A DNA stretch of 64,000 nucleotides from Epiperipatus broadwayi. Lineage: Eukaryota > Onychophora > Udeonychophora > Euonychophora > Peripatidae. Position numbers and translations under genes: made by a program. The notes beneath the pieces are model-generated. The model saw only the letters and a program-made list of their open reading frames with translations, was not told where the DNA came from and ran no database searches. Shown piece by piece: positions 1 through 10,803 of the stretch (the first letter of the stretch is position 1; each line of letters begins with the position of its first letter). Location: NCBI GenBank assembly GCA_028023455.1, contig JAQFVV010006341.1, forward strand, positions 624,001 to 688,000, written 5' to 3'.

Positions 1-549
1 TAAGAATTTCAATATTTATTATTGTTTTTATTACTAATAAAAAGATACTAAAATTTACAAATTAGCATCTGATAGATACTAAGTATATACAAATTTGTTA
101 ATTTTTGTCCTAATAATTTTACTTTTGCCTTTATAAAAAAAAATTTTCAGAAGTTGGTAATAATTTTTTTTTAAAATCTTTAAAAAAAATAACTAAGAAA
201 ATATTTTTTGCTAATTTATGAAAGATTTTCATTTGTCTAACAAACATGCATCAAATCTTCTATCATGACAATGGCTTTTCTTTTTATAAAAGGATACTGA
301 CTGCACTTCTAAACAATATTTGGACCTGCTAACAAGTCTTTTGACAAAATAAATTCATAAATATATTTGGTAATAAAATAAAAAATTTACTCACTAATTT
401 TTAAGACTTAGGGGTGAAGGCCTTCAAGAGTTGGTTATTAATAGAGAACATTTAGTTTAAACTGCACAGAATGCAAATCTTGAAAGATGGTTTTAGTTTA
501 AAAGTCATAGTGCTAGGGCTTAATAGCAATAGTATTAATAGAAAGTTAA

Positions 550-765
550 AAGGTGGGTGCTGGCGGGTTGCATTAGATCCTAAGATCTAGGTGCAGTGTT
601 CTCAGATCCAAGGCTCCTCACTGATGAAGGCCACAAGCCAGAAACTAGTCTGGGGATATTGGATGAATAGGCACTAGATAGGGATTTTATGCACAAGCCT
701 TCTGGCATCCATTGATTGCTCTTGTTAGCACAAGATGGCACTACTATATGGAGAGTTTTGCTGTA
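550..765 (+). repeat. Foldback/hammerhead repeat family 1, copy a
   Basis: A single arm of a dispersed repeat that recurs at 4.7-5.6, 17.1-17.8, 27.3-27.5 and 48.5-49.0 kb. Shared landmarks, in order, are TTGCATTAGATCCTAAGATC, a hammerhead-like core, GATAGGGATTTTATGCAC, CATCCATTGATTRCTC and a terminal ATGGAGAGTTTTG. This copy has only one arm, whereas other copies carry it as an inverted pair. No coding capacity is seen. Confidence 0.8.
606..664 (+). ncRNA. Hammerhead-ribozyme-like motif (family 1, copy a)
   Basis: The sequence fits a type-I hammerhead. ATCCAA (606-611) pairs with TTGGAT (659-664). TCCTCA (615-620) pairs with TGGGGA (651-656) using one G-U. The core CTGATGA is at 621-627. 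A GGC/GCC hairpin lies at 629-639 and GAAA at 641-644. A minimal AC/GT stem III is followed by a GTC triplet, with the predicted cut after 650. A weakness is the A/A mismatch at the base of stem II. The assignment is by eye; activity is unknown. Confidence 0.45.
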
Positions 766-1171
766 TTTTGAATTGTTTAAGTTAAATATTAATATACTAC
801 TAATAATAGTTGTAATGTGATATTAATAGTAACAATCGTAATACAAGGGAAAGTAGCAGAGTTATATAACAAAATTTTACCAATTGAATTTATCCTGAAG
901 GAAGAACTGCATTTCCTATTGTCGTATGCATTTATTAAATTTCTGCCTTTTTTATCTTGGGATATTTTCATATGGTTCAATAAAGTTAACAGAATTTCAA
1001 TTAGCACCAATTACTTACTAATGTTCATATATTGATGCGCTAATACAGAAAATACACACAAAAATTCTATTCATAGGTATCATATCCTGTCACTATAATG
1101 ATGATTATTATCAATTGATTAATCATCACCATTTGATATCTTTAATTACTTTTGTTATTATAGATGTATGC

Positions 1172-1319
1172 ATAAATATACCATGAATATACAAACAGTT
1201 GTGATCAGTAGAGAATAAAAATCTCTTTCAAATGACGTATTAGCTATAAATGTACCATGAATATACAAACAGTTGTGATCAGTGGAGAATAAAATTGTCT
1301 TTCAAATGACGTATTAGCT
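1172..1319. repeat. Tandem duplication, two 74-bp units
   Basis: Units 1172-1245 and 1246-1319 are direct repeats that differ at only a few positions. Both contain ACAAACAGTTGTGATCAGT and CTTTCAAATGACGTATTAGC. This is a recent local duplication inside intron sequence. No function is evident. Confidence 0.9.
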
Positions 1320-4300
1320 ATTCTGATGTGATATAGATTTTTACATTTGCTAATCTTATTTCAAATATATTTTCAAAGAAAATTTAGATAGATGTAAATA
1401 ATTCAATATTTTGAGCATGTATGTTTTTTTTTTTGTTATTGTAATTCATGGGACTTATGTATATAGTTATAATTTCTACAATAAATATTTTAACATAATT
1501 GTGGGTTTGGATATTTTCATGCATTATTGTGATACCTATTTTTAAAATAATTGTTTTGCTTTCTTTTTACCTGTTATAATAAATTGTTAAAAAGTGTGCA
1601 GTGGAGTTATTGATTGTCCAATATCTAGCTTAGATAAATGAAAATGTCAAATAGTTTAGTGTTTAGTAATAACAAACAGTAAAATAAATGGAATTCTAGC
1701 ATCAAGAATGCTTTTCAGTAACTCTGATGAAGCCACAATAATAAAAAATTTTTTAAAAAGAAATGCAATTACTGTATTGCTAAAATTTGTAATAAATTAA
1801 AATGTTCATGTTTTTGGGTATAATTTTATGAGTTTTACAATATTTTTATAAACAAAATAAAAAATTAGCAGTTAAAAGTTCATTTTGTGACGGCATTTGG
1901 TTTAAATAGTATGCATAAAGAAAAAAAATATTTAAAAATTTGGTGGTCAAAGTTAGTTTTCTGTTTTTATTTCTTTTCTTCGTTTTCACTTTTCATTTTA
2001 TAGTAAAGAATACTTGAGCAGTTGAACACCTCATTCTTATAGGTAAAAAAGAAATAAACAAATTGATATCCATTAAGCCCACTGACAATTCTATATTTAC
2101 TTTTCATTTTAAAAATGTAAAATTAATTTGTTCAAATATCTTTATATTTTTATCTGTTTAAGTTATAATAGCTATTTAACACAATGGCAAACATCAACAA
2201 AATTTAATATCATCTTAAAAGAGCTTCACTTCTTTATAATTGAAAGCTCATTTTATTCTACAATAAACAACAAATATATTTATTATTTCAGTTAAGCAAA
2301 GAAAATAACACTAAATATAAATACTTTTTTAAAAAAATAAGTCTTACTTTTGAAGTATTAGTATTTTGTTTAACATCACATGAGATTTATAAAATTTCCT
2401 TTTGGAAAATATATGTATTTATAGAATTGACTTTGGATAAAATTTAAGACCAAATTCTTTTAATAAATTAGTAAAAAAATAAATAAATAAACTTGAAATT
2501 TGAGTATAATTTGGCATATTGAAAGTTTCTAAATAATGCTTTTTAATATTTCAGAAAAGTAGAAGTAAATAAGAGTTCATTAATTAAAACTATTTTATTA
2601 GAATAATTGTTTTTTTAAATGCTTCTTTCTACCAATCTCTTATATCTTCACCAACAAGCATTCTCTGTTGATTATTCAAGCTTACAGAAGCTGGATTTAG
2701 GGTAGGGTGAAGAGAACTTAGATGTTGGTGGTTGAGATCTCTGTGAGAAGCATAGTTTCATTTTGCATTATTTTTGCTAAACTTACCAGTTTTTTATATA
2801 TTATGTTTTATATCTTCTGTATTTTATTATGTAAAATTCTTATAATAAAATAAGAAATAAAAAAAGTAATGGAAAACAGTTTACATTAGAATAGTAGTAA
2901 ACTAGTGAATTATAAAAATTAATACATTTTTTTAAATTTGTTTCCCACACATATACACAGTCTAAGAAGTAAACCAAATTAATTAACCAAAGAGAGAATT
3001 TAATTTTTTTTATTTTCACATTTGTCAGTTGGGAATTGATCAAGAATCGTGCCATTTTAGTACTATTAATAAAGTAAAAAGATAATTTGTGCATAAATAA
3101 AAACGATATTTATTTACTACTAGAGAAAATAATGTTTTAATTCTTGATTTGTACAAATATATTTTATTCTATACTATTTGGTATTGTCAGAAATAGGTAA
3201 TCCAATTTATTTGATAAATTTCTAAAAGAAGTCTTAAAAAAAAAAAATGAAAAGACCGATACTAATGGATCTAAAATATAAAAATCTTGTTTTTTTCTTG
3301 TATGTTGTAAACATGGACAAAGTAAATAAAAATAGAACTTTTGTTAGAAGTGATTGTAATATATACCCATATGCTGAATAGAATTTTATGCATGATGTTA
3401 TTTATTCGCAAATATGGTATAAATTATTAATACTTTTCAAAAGTTATAATTAATAAACAGTCTTTAATATGATTAGATAAAAGTAGAGATAAGTCATTAT
3501 ATCAGGTCACATAATTCGTTTTCAATGATCAATTCCCTTTTGCTTTTATTTACCATAATATCATAAGATTAAATGTTTTCAAATTGAGAGATGGACCTTT
3601 TATAGGCTTTACAAGATTAATAATTTCTTTATTAAAAAACTATTAAATATTCTGCTTTTTTTTTTTAAATGTAAAACATATCTGGAATTTTGTTTTTGCA
3701 AGTTTTTCCAGAGATTGACATTTCTAAAAATTCTTTTTCTTGATTTTAGGTACACACATATAATTTTTTTTCTTCTACATTTGATATTTTCTATTGTTAT
3801 TTTTCATATATATATTTAAAATTGGATAAGTCATGGAAGAGCATTTATTGTGGTGCTCCAGCAAATGAGGCATCAATTCAAAAGAATTCTTAATGATATT
3901 AAATTACAAATGCATAACTGACATAACATCAGTTATGCAAGTAAAGCAAAAATGCTGGAAACATATTGTTTTGAATGAGACATTGTAAAAAGCCTTGGCA
4001 CTCAATGTGAAAATAATTTGTTTCCAAGTATCAGATAATAGAAAATCAGGCGGTCAGGATTCTATTTTTGAATGAAATATTGATTTAGTAGTATAATTTT
4101 AAATTATGAAATTGAAACTAGATATTTCTTCTTGATCCACAGTTTAATATATATGTTCTAAACAGAAATTATTTGTTTGTTAATAAATTTAAGTATTAAA
4201 AGGTAATATTTAAATAAACAAGAACAAAAAAGTTATTTCAAGACAGCAAAAATAAATTTGTTTCAATTTTTGCTAATATTAAAAAACTGGCCAATTAATT

Positions 4301-4712
4301 ACTTGAATTAAACAAGTTTTGATATTTTCTAAAATATTAAATTAAACAATAACCAAGATAAAATTTTCTATGAAAGTATTTTCTATTTAGCTTTTTTACT
4401 AGGAGTCAGATATATTCTGTAACCATAACATTAAGACATTTACTAAAAATCTCTTAAAAATGTAATGCTTTGTTCTTATGGAATTTATAAGATTGTAGCT
4501 AAATGATCCATTCTTGTAACTCTAATTGGACTGTTACATTCCCATATACAAGTGATTGGCCTCTTACAGCTATTGTCATGGTAGATATAACACTAGAATT
4601 CCATTTGTTGATTAACAAGCATATTCTTAATAGAGGTAGAATAATGATTTCATGCAAATTGATAATCTCCAAGAAAAAAATTTAAAAATAACTACGTATT
4701 CTAAATTTTACA

Positions 4713-5575
4713 CAGAGGCAAAACTCTCCATACATTTGCGCCACTCAGGGTAAGCCAGCGTAATCAATGGATGCAGGAAGGTTTGTGCATAAAATTCCTG
4801 TTGTGGCTTTCATCAGTGAGGAGCTTTGGATCTGAGAGCACTGCACCTAGATCTTAGGATCCAATGCAACCCTCCTGCAGCTACCTTTTATCTTATTAGC
4901 TAACTATAAAGCGTTGAGTCCAAAATGAAAACAATAATGTTTATTCAGTTCAGCATCTATACTTTTGGGTGTCTTTGGTTCTTTAATAACCATAGTCATT
5001 ATAATCCTATTAGGCAGGATTAATATTAATCCATTAAGCATCACATGATCACTATTCTTTATGCTTACACCTAAGCTTGTGCATCTTTTACAATCAGTTT
5101 CTATGTAAACAGCTTGTGTAAGCATGAAGAATGGTGATCATGTGATGTTTAATGATTTAATACCAATCCTGCCCAATAGGATTATGGTGACTGTGGTTAT
5201 TAAAGAATCAAGGACACCAAAAAGTATGGATGCTGAACTATGACTATAAGCTAATGAACTTATATTCAACATTATTTTGTGTTTTCATTTTGGGCTCAAA
5301 GCTTTATAGTTAGCTAATAAGGTAAAAAATGGCTGTTGGAGAGTTGCATTAGATCCTAAGATCTAATACAGTGCTCTCAGATCCAAGGCTCTTCACTGAT
5401 GAAGGCTACAAGATCGAAACTAGTCTGGGGATATTGGATGGCTAGGCCCAAGATAGGGATTTTATGCTCAAACCTTCCTGAATCCACTACTGTATGGAGA
5501 GTTTTGACTCTATGTAAACTACTTGTGTAAGCATAAAAAATAGTGATCATATGATCTCTGATGGTTTAATAACCT
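4713..5575. repeat. Inverted-repeat (foldback) copy of family 1, ~860 bp
   Basis: The left half runs as the reverse complement of the family-1 unit, beginning with the GGCAAAACTCTCCAT terminus. The right half (from about 5110) runs forward and ends in ATGGAGAGTTTTG. The halves also mirror each other internally, for example CACATGATCACTATTCTTTATG against its complement near 5125-5150, and the TTTAATAACCAT/ATGGTTATTAAA-type segments. The whole block is a large imperfect palindrome centred near 5085-5100. The left arm has lost the 3' half of its hammerhead core (4800-4845). Confidence 0.8.
5381..5439 (+). ncRNA. Hammerhead-ribozyme-like motif (family 1, copy c)
   Basis: It has the same architecture as the copy at 606-664: the ATCCAA/TTGGAT distal stem I, CTGATGA, a hairpin reading AGGCTACAAGATC, GAAAC, and the TAGTC triplet followed by TGGGGA. 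In this copy the base before GAAA is C, so the end of stem II differs from the other copies (GATC instead of GCCA). Stem II is not convincingly paired here, so the motif is probably decayed. Confidence 0.35.
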
Positions 5576-6233
5576 AAATTTTGTAATGAGAAGACTTTTT
5601 TTTTTTTACATTCATTGAAATAATAAACATCAAAAAATTCAGTAGAGAAGAGGGTGTAAAGTGATTAACAATTGTGGTTGGCTTTAAATGATTAATAATT
5701 ATGATACAAAATATTACGGGATTTCATTTTTGGGGAAATGCAGTTTGGTAATTCAAAGTACTCACACAACAAAGTCCCTTTATGGTTTATGAAATAACTG
5801 CATATATATATATGTAGGGAGAGAAAAGGATTGATATTACATTATACTTCATGATATTAAACTCTAGGCATTCGTTAAACAATAGATATCAAAACATGGC
5901 TAAATCTTACTTATGATCTTATATCAGTTCTTTTTTAAACAAGAGCAAAGGAAATTACTAGATTTATAATTGTGAGATTTTCAACAGATGCATCTTGTTT
6001 TACAATCAGCCTTTATATATTTAATTAAGAATAAAGTTGGTGCAGTGATAGGATGGCGACTCAAAGTCCACGGACAGCCTCCAGCTGTATCTTTTCAGCT
6101 CTGAATAATTATTTGACTGTTCTTAGTGTTAAATATAAATAAATGAAATATCAAAAATAATATTAATTGTAAGTTTAATATAGTTTTATGTTTAATTTCA
6201 TAAAAAAAATTTTTTTGAATTATTTTTTTAAAG

Positions 6234-6311
6234 CATATAAAAGGGAATTCCAAAAAATAGGCAGTGTCTTTAAAACCCTTGGAGCTGCTTTTGAACTCGA
6301 CACTGGCGCTT
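6234..6311 (+). CDS. SH3PX1: SNX9-family coding exon A
   Basis: The acceptor is TTTTTTTAAAG and the donor GTAAGT. The exon carries two bases of a split codon, then 25 codons (YKREFQKIGSVFKTLGAAFE and so on) and one base of the next codon. It matches the family segment just before the conserved YDEI block. The other two frames contain stops. Confidence 0.85.
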
Positions 6312-9300
6312 GTAAGTCTTATTCTGAAAATTATTCAAAGTAAAAGTTCTAATAAGTAATAAATAAAATATTTTTTATATTTTAAAAAAATAGATTCACA
6401 GAATCTCACTGTAGCCATTCAACACACTGCTGCCACCTATGATGAAATTGGCAAACTTTACGAGGAACAGGTATGACATCACACAAAATTTCAATTATGG
6501 ATTCAGCAATAATTCTTGCCTTTTGACTAATCTTTTTTTTTTTTCTTGTAGCCCAAATATGACTTACTGCCCATGCTGGACGTGCTGCACGAGTACAAAG
6601 GCATGCTTAGTGCTTTCCCTGACATCCTCCAGATCCCTCGAGTAAGGAAATGCATTTATGTTTGCCATTGCAAGTAAAAGAAATTAGGTTTATATTGAAG
6701 TAGAAAAATTTTCTTAATAATTACATATCCCATCAGCTTGGATTTATTTTTTTAATCCCTGCAATAGTTAGTGGAGATCACATTAAAATTTTTGTTATTT
6801 TTTTAAATAAAAAATAAATTTCTCTATTAGCACTGCATATGATCTGTTTGCTTCTTGTCTTCAACATAATTTAACAGTGCTAATCTTTGTTTTCCAGGGA
6901 GCCTTACAGAAAAGTAAAGAGTGCCAAAAATTAAGTGAAGAAGGCAAAATGGATGTTGCAGAATATCAGAAAGTGGTTGTGCGAGCTGACACAGTGGCTC
7001 ACGCTATGTTAGCTGAAATGAATCACTTCCAACACGAGCGAGTCATCGACTTTAAATATATGATGCAAGGGTTCCTGCAGGAGCAAATCAACTTCTACCA
7101 AAGGGTAAATGCCGTTTTTCATTTAGGAAAACGTATAGCATAAGATTATCACAATTTTTGTTTTATTTTTTTCCTTAATAAAAAATCATCATCATCATTA
7201 GCAACCTCTCATAAATGAATACCCATGTTCTAATTCTGATGAAGGAAAAACTAAAGCAAAGTAAAAGGTTAAACATTAATTTTATTAATCTCCACACTGC
7301 AACTCTCCATCAGTACACACTAATTCCTGTACTATAATCCATGTTGGTTCTTTGTTGATATGCTATTTTAAATTCTGTATCAATTTTTTCTTTAATTAAA
7401 GGTTTCCAAACCTACTTTAGAAGTTCTCCATTATATTTTATTCTTAGCCATTATCCTCTCAATGATACCAATCAATACTATACTTCTTTAGAATATCTTT
7501 AGGATAAACTTTCCAATGTGAAAATAATACTCAAATCCATTCACTTGCTTCATATATCTGATCCAATGAAGATTTGCCCCTATTATTGTAGATTCAATAT
7601 TATTATATGACCTAAGTATGTTGATATTCTGGTTTTAGTCTTTTAGAGCATTTGCAAATGAAAGATCAACATAACTGCTCTGTGCCATAGTTATTATATC
7701 ATTAAGATGAAATACCGTATTTTTTAGCCCATTATCTTCAGCAGCTACAGTGCATTGAAACCTGTGTTGCATTTTAACATCCATCTCTGCTTTTCACTAA
7801 AAAAAAACTATCAAGATATTTAATTCATATTTTCAAGTTGATAATCATCCAATATGAAAGTTGCTGAAATCACATTTTTTTTCCTTTTTTTAATTGGGAA
7901 GAATGGCAAAAACATTGCATATTCTAAATCTAAAAGGCAGAGAGACAGAAGAAAGTTGTTTATTTGGCTTTTAATCTATTAAATTAAAAGTGCATCTTCA
8001 TGTCTGTTTCATGAAGGAATTTATAAACTGTTTCAAAGAATATGGTAATAAAAATGGAAAACAAAGTTAGTTCACATGCATATTTAATTACAATTTTCAA
8101 TTCAGATGTTGCTGATTTTCTCCGATGTAAAATGCTTACTCTCTTGTCACAAATCTTTTCTGCTAAGTGAATTAACTACTTGACCAAATCGCTCTTGCCA
8201 CTTTTCTTGCAATTGCCCGGCACCAAAAACTTAATACATGCTTCATAATTGTCTAAAAATATACCAATCTTTGGTTCCACTTTATCTATATAGAAACTTA
8301 TTAAAATTCTTGAAAATACTTTTAATAATGGTATTCCACAACTACTCCAATTTTTTAATTTTTAAAATTAGAAAACTAAGAGCATATTTGTGGGTCCATA
8401 TAAAAGTTCCAATATTTTTTTTATTTAATATATTACAATCATATTTTTTGGGGAAAAAAACAACTTGTTATATCAGGCTCTGCAGCTGTTATGGAACGGA
8501 ACTCTCTTTGTCTAAATCAAATAAAAGAACTCACCTGAATTCTTTAATCATTAATCCGAAGTCTTTTCATGTATTTGAAATATCATATAAATAAAGGCCA
8601 TCAGCGAATGATTTGTCTTCATCGCAGTTTATTCACTGGTCATTCTTAACACTATTTTGCTTATGGAAGTTCACATTCATTATATTATTATGCCAAGCAA
8701 AGAATGTTAAAAGTTTAATTGTAATCAAGTCATTATTATCAGAAAACCAGTCAAGATTTTTCTTTTTAGTGAGCCAGAGAATAGACTTAATTGTATCTGC
8801 AAGATACTCCGCAAGATAATCTTATATTATGGTAACGTGAAATTCAAATTGTCACTTTGTTTTTAAAAGCTCTTGAAATTTAGTATAAGTACTATTATTC
8901 TCAAATTTGCTATTAATATTTGAAATGGAATCTTATTTTTTCATGACAGTAGTATTTTAACTTTGAAGCTTATTAATGCTTAAGTAATACTATGTTCCTT
9001 TTACATTCTAACTGCAAGATAATTGTCTTGCATTGGTGGTCAAGAGGTCAGCGCGACTGCCTTGCACTTGCAGGCAATTGCCCGGATTGTGGGTTCGCGT
9101 CCCGGCCGATGCTATGACACTTAAAAAAAAACTGCAAGATAATTCACAAATTATCATAATCTTGAACCATAGTTTACTAACACCAATAAAATAAATATAG
9201 ATACTGTTTTGCAAACTAATTTTTAATAACATCGACCTTTCATCGATATGTTTAGGAATTCCAAGACACAGAATAAGACTTTGCAGCTTATTCAGTAGTA

Positions 9301-10803
9301 CGCAGTCTCTCTTTACTTTATAATTTGTCCTTTCAAAAAAAATTTATAAACATCTACATATTCAATTAAACTTTCTCTGGGAGATTAGCTTCATTACTCA
9401 TTATCAAATCTTGACAATTTCTTTGCTAAAAATGCTATCCTAAGTTTAGGTCTTGAATTCCCATCAAGAAAAGTGCACATATTCTTTGTACTTAAAACAT
9501 TGAGAATACTTTTATTATTATCATTCCTTACTGCTTTTCCATCATTATCATTATTAGAATTTCGACTGCTTTTACTCCTTTAATGAGAAATTCTTATAGT
9601 AATCTAGCCAAATTTTGTGAAACCATTTTTATACCATCTTTTCCAACTCTTTCACATCCGTGCAGAAATAAGTTGTATAAATATATTTGTGCCAAATCTA
9701 GTTTCAGAACAGCTTATTATTGATTGAACTGAAAGATTTCATACCTGCTAAATAATGTTGTGGACTTGAGATCAGAATTCAATTTTGTCATTTCTGGTAC
9801 TCTCGTTTTATGACCTCGTAAGAAACAAATTGATTATTTATTTTGTTTTCTTAACACCGCTTTTCTAATATATAACATATAATAACCACATTCCACTCTT
9901 TTGACACTTTGAAGCAAAATATATTACATTGAATTTATAAAATTATGGCAAAAGAAAAAAGGTGAATAAATATAAATATGATAATAACTAAGAATAGAAA
10001 TAAAGGGTAAAGTAGATTTTAAACTTATATAATAGTAAGTTTTATGAGTAAAGTTGGTAAAATCGTAAAAATTTAATAGATATATGTATGAAATATGGTT
10101 GTATTAATATAATGTTTAAATTTTTGTAGATCTGATGAAGACTGCTAGGAACAGTCGAAACTGTAATATTAATAAATATATTTTGCTTCAAAGTGTCAAA
10201 AGAGTGGAATGTGGTTATTATATGTTAATAATTGGATTATCAGAAAAATAGTCAATTTGAAAGCATCACTAAGTAAAGAATATCATAAGGTGAAAATTGT
10301 GAAGAAAATTGAGTAATTCAAATATTAATAATTATAAGGAAGTTAAGAAAAAGATTACTTTTTGAAATAGGAGCAATTAAGTTCAACTGATGACTATGCA
10401 AAAGTAAATGATTGTTGATCGACGTTTCTCTTATAGATAAGCAATTTTAGTGATAATCTTATCATTCATCATTTTAAAAAGATCAGTCAATTATTTAGTA
10501 ATCCTTCAAATGTTTAAAAAAAAAAAATTAGGTTTTTTTTTTTTTGTGTGTGTGACATTTCTAAAAACAAAGTTAATATTCCACGAGAATTTTTTCAGAT
10601 TGGAATTATCATCTATAGAATTTATGTAAACTTCTTTGTTAAAGAAACTCAAAATAATTTGTGTGGGTATGCTTTATGATTTTAGTTGCTTAAAACTTAT
10701 ATAATTTTTGAAATGCATCGTTTTTAAAAAAATTTCAAATATTGTCTCTTTACAGATTGTAGCCAAGTTACAGGAGTCGTTGGACACTTATGAAACTGCA
10801 TAA
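6234..10803 (+). CDS. SH3PX1: Sorting nexin, SNX9/18/33 (SH3PX1) family, C-terminal part (5 exons, 5'-partial)
   Basis: Coding exons are 6234-6311, 6394-6470, 6552-6641, 6898-7104 and 10756-10803, all with GT-AG borders. They splice to a continuous frame of about 165 residues ending in TAA at 10801. The product corresponds to the C-terminal part of the BAR domain of SNX9-family proteins. Visible family blocks are YDEIGKLYEEQP, LHEYKGMLSAFPDI, the GALQKSKE segment, a LAEMNHFQHERVIDFK segment and FLQEQINFYQRI. Known members have SH3, PX and BAR domains, bind dynamin and N-WASP, and remodel membrane in endocytosis and macropinocytosis; those N-terminal domains would be left of this window. The BAR part forms the dimeric curved coiled coil that senses membrane. 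Arthropods usually have one member, so the symbol follows the fly name, but SNX18 or SNX33 would be equally fair. The frame is intact and looks functional. Confidence 0.9.
6394..6470 (+). CDS. SH3PX1: SNX9-family coding exon B
   Basis: The exon completes the split codon (Tyr) and adds 25 codons ending YDEIGKLYEEQ. It is followed by donor GTATGA. The intron before it is only 82 bases. Phase is consistent with both neighbours. Confidence 0.9.
6552..6641 (+). CDS. SH3PX1: SNX9-family coding exon C
   Basis: Thirty whole codons, PKYDLLPMLDVLHEYKGMLS onward to QIPR. The acceptor is a T-rich tract ending TGTAG and the donor is GTAAGG. The intron before it is 81 bases. It contains the HEYKG...FPDI block typical of the family. 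Confidence 0.92.
6898..7104 (+). CDS. SH3PX1: SNX9-family coding exon D (main BAR helix)
   Basis: Sixty-nine whole codons from GALQKSKECQKL to FLQEQINFYQR, between acceptor TTTTCCAG and donor GTAAAT. It is the longest visible exon and carries the long amphipathic helix with the AEMNHFQHERVIDF motif. The short open frame that runs on past 7104 into the intron is an artefact of read-through. Confidence 0.95.
9025..9129 (+). mobile_element. tRNA-derived SINE with 15-bp target-site duplication
   Basis: The element is flanked by identical AACTGCAAGATAATT copies (9010-9024 and 9130-9144). Its 5' part folds as a tRNA: acceptor strands GCATTGG and CCGATGC pair over 7 bp. A D-arm-like GGTCAAGAGGTC follows, then a 5-bp anticodon-type stem TGCCT/AGGCA. 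The B-box is GGGTTCGCGTCC. It ends in an A-run. A second copy lies near 49.7 kb on the other strand. Confidence 0.88.
9873..10227 (+). mobile_element. Penelope-like terminal element with perfect 53-bp inverted repeats
   Basis: Arms 9873-9925 and 10175-10227 are exact reverse complements over 53 bases and enclose about 250 bases of A/T-rich sequence with no coding content. A CTGATGAAGACTG...CAGTCGAAAC motif sits just inside the right arm. The same arrangement (hairpin then CGAAAC, just inside the terminal repeat) occurs at the ends of the Penelope-like element at 25.7-31.4 kb. I therefore read this as a short non-autonomous or deleted relative. Confidence 0.6.
10132..10163 (+). ncRNA. Hammerhead-like core in Penelope-type terminus
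   Basis: CTGATGA is followed by one extra A, then a perfect GACTG/CAGTC hairpin with a 7-base loop, then GAAAC. The extra base and the lack of a clear stem I make catalytic activity doubtful. Penelope-like elements are known to carry minimal hammerheads in their terminal repeats, so a common origin is plausible. Confidence 0.35.
10756..10803 (+). CDS. SH3PX1: SNX9-family terminal coding exon E
   Basis: Fifteen codons and a stop (IVAKLQESLDTYETA, then TAA) follow acceptor TTTACAG. The match to the conserved C-terminal K-L-x-E/Q-x-L tail of the family, and the exact phase, identify this exon 3.65 kb downstream of exon D. Confidence 0.93.
   Translation: MVAKLQESLDTYETA

Larger units (their letters stand above)
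1..6233 (+). other. Intron of the SNX9-family gene (5' of first visible exon)
   Basis: This stretch is read as intron because the first recognisable exon (6234) starts in mid-codon after an acceptor AG, so upstream exons must lie further left. It is AT-rich, with no open frame that resembles a known protein. Identifiable contents are a foldback/hammerhead repeat near 550-765, a 74-bp tandem duplication at 1172-1319 and a large inverted-repeat copy of the same foldback family at 4713-5575. The rest (1-540, 770-1170, 1320-4710, 5580-6233) is low-complexity A/T sequence in which I recognise nothing. The short open frames here look like chance. Confidence 0.6.
7105..10755 (+). other. Last intron of the SNX9-family gene (3.65 kb)
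   Basis: This intron is much longer than the 81-256-base introns before it. About 7200-8300 reads on the minus strand like very decayed reverse-transcriptase C-terminal sequence, but frames are too broken for a firm call. A tRNA-derived SINE sits at 9025-9129 and a Penelope-type terminal inverted repeat at 9873-10227. The remainder is A/T-rich with nothing recognisable. Confidence 0.6.

Noticed and set aside
6018-6115. GC-richer patch possibly of tRNA-SINE origin
   Set aside because: No convincing A and B box pair and no target duplication.
7200-8300. Possible LINE reverse-transcriptase remains on the minus strand in the last SNX-family intron
   Set aside because: Only vague C-terminal RT-like wording (a SEKxR...K pattern) after many frameshifts; not enough for an element call.
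8238-8594. 118-residue plus-strand open frame in the SNX-family intron
   Set aside because: A/T-driven, rich in Leu, Phe, Lys and Ser, no domain, and overlaps a region that reads like decayed repeat on the other strand.
9031-9112. Functional tRNA gene
   Set aside because: Cloverleaf is partial (irregular D arm, nine-base anticodon loop) and the unit has an A-tail, a target duplication and a second dispersed copy, so it is a SINE.
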